Assembly (NCBI GenBank): GCA_002348005.1
Contig: DDYQ01000079.1
Location: forward strand, 1 to 14,024
Origin: Desulfobacteraceae bacterium UBA2230
Lineage (GTDB): Bacteria; Desulfobacterota; Desulfobacteria; Desulfobacterales; Desulfosarcinaceae
DNA length: 14,024 bases
Reading direction: 5' to 3'
The stretch's first letter is position 1. Every line of letters begins with the position of its first letter. Positions 14,001 through 14,024 of this stretch are shown here, piece after piece. Under the pieces are notes generated by a model. It saw nothing but the letters and a program-made list of their open reading frames with translations. It did no database searches and was not told where the DNA came from. Both the position numbers and the translations under genes were made by a program.

Positions 14001-14024
14001 TGGTAGGCACGAAGGGATTTGAAC
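14001..14024 (-). tRNA. 3' end of a tRNA gene, cut by the window edge
   Basis: Read on the minus strand the last 24 bases give G-TTCAAAT-CCCTT-CGTGCCT-A-CCA. That is the T-loop TTCAAAT (14017-14023), the 3' T-stem CCCTT (14012-14016), the 3' acceptor strand CGTGCCT (14005-14011), discriminator A and an encoded CCA (14001-14003). The 5' acceptor strand should therefore read AGGCACG. The anticodon lies outside the window, so the amino acid cannot be stated. Confidence 0.88.

Noticed and set aside
1..14024. CRISPR array, IS element, toxin-antitoxin or phage genes
   Set aside because: No regularly spaced repeats, transposase or integrase motifs, or typical small toxin pairs were seen on either strand.

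Overview
The window reads as chromosomal DNA from a GC-rich Gram-negative bacterium, most likely a sulfate-reducer-type Desulfobacterota (former Deltaproteobacteria). I infer this from the outer-membrane porin, the LPP20-like lipoprotein, the GatCA route to Gln-/Asn-tRNA and the nikK-M-L-Q style nickel/cobalt uptake operon. No rRNA or other phylogenetic marker is present, so the assignment is tentative.

Left part (1-8374, all minus strand). argS lies first, followed by a run of co-directional genes: a SPOR-domain membrane protein, gatC, gatA, a 57-residue unknown protein and mutL with an intact endonuclease motif. After a 560-bp gap comes a porin gene with its own promoter, a long leader (about 235 nt) and a strong terminator. 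The argS-to-mutL block combines aminoacyl-tRNA synthesis, cell-envelope and mismatch-repair genes.

Middle part (8375-11492, plus strand). A divergent promoter region separates argS from a tight four-gene operon: nikK (DUF4198, periplasmic), nikM (CbiM-type substrate subunit), nikL (membrane-anchored periplasmic) and nikQ (CbiQ-type coupling subunit). These should form an ECF-type Ni2+/Co2+ importer. The ATPase gene (nikO/cbiO) expected at the end is absent here. All three extracytoplasmic proteins are predicted to expose a histidine at or next to their N-terminus.

Right part (11493-14024, minus strand). An LPP20-like lipoprotein and a DUF5658-like membrane protein are followed by an abrupt change to AT-rich DNA (about 12850-13960). 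This segment carries a SAM-dependent methyltransferase, the orphan C-terminal end of an upstream gene apparently coupled to it, and a frameshifted C-terminal fragment of another protein. It abuts a terminator and the 3' end of a tRNA gene cut by the window edge. This looks like a decayed piece of horizontally acquired DNA beside a tRNA gene.

I saw no CRISPR array, insertion sequence, integrase, prophage or clear defence system. The points most worth a second look are the ATPase-less Ni/Co operon with exposed N-terminal histidines, the unusual porin leader, and the tRNA-side remnant.
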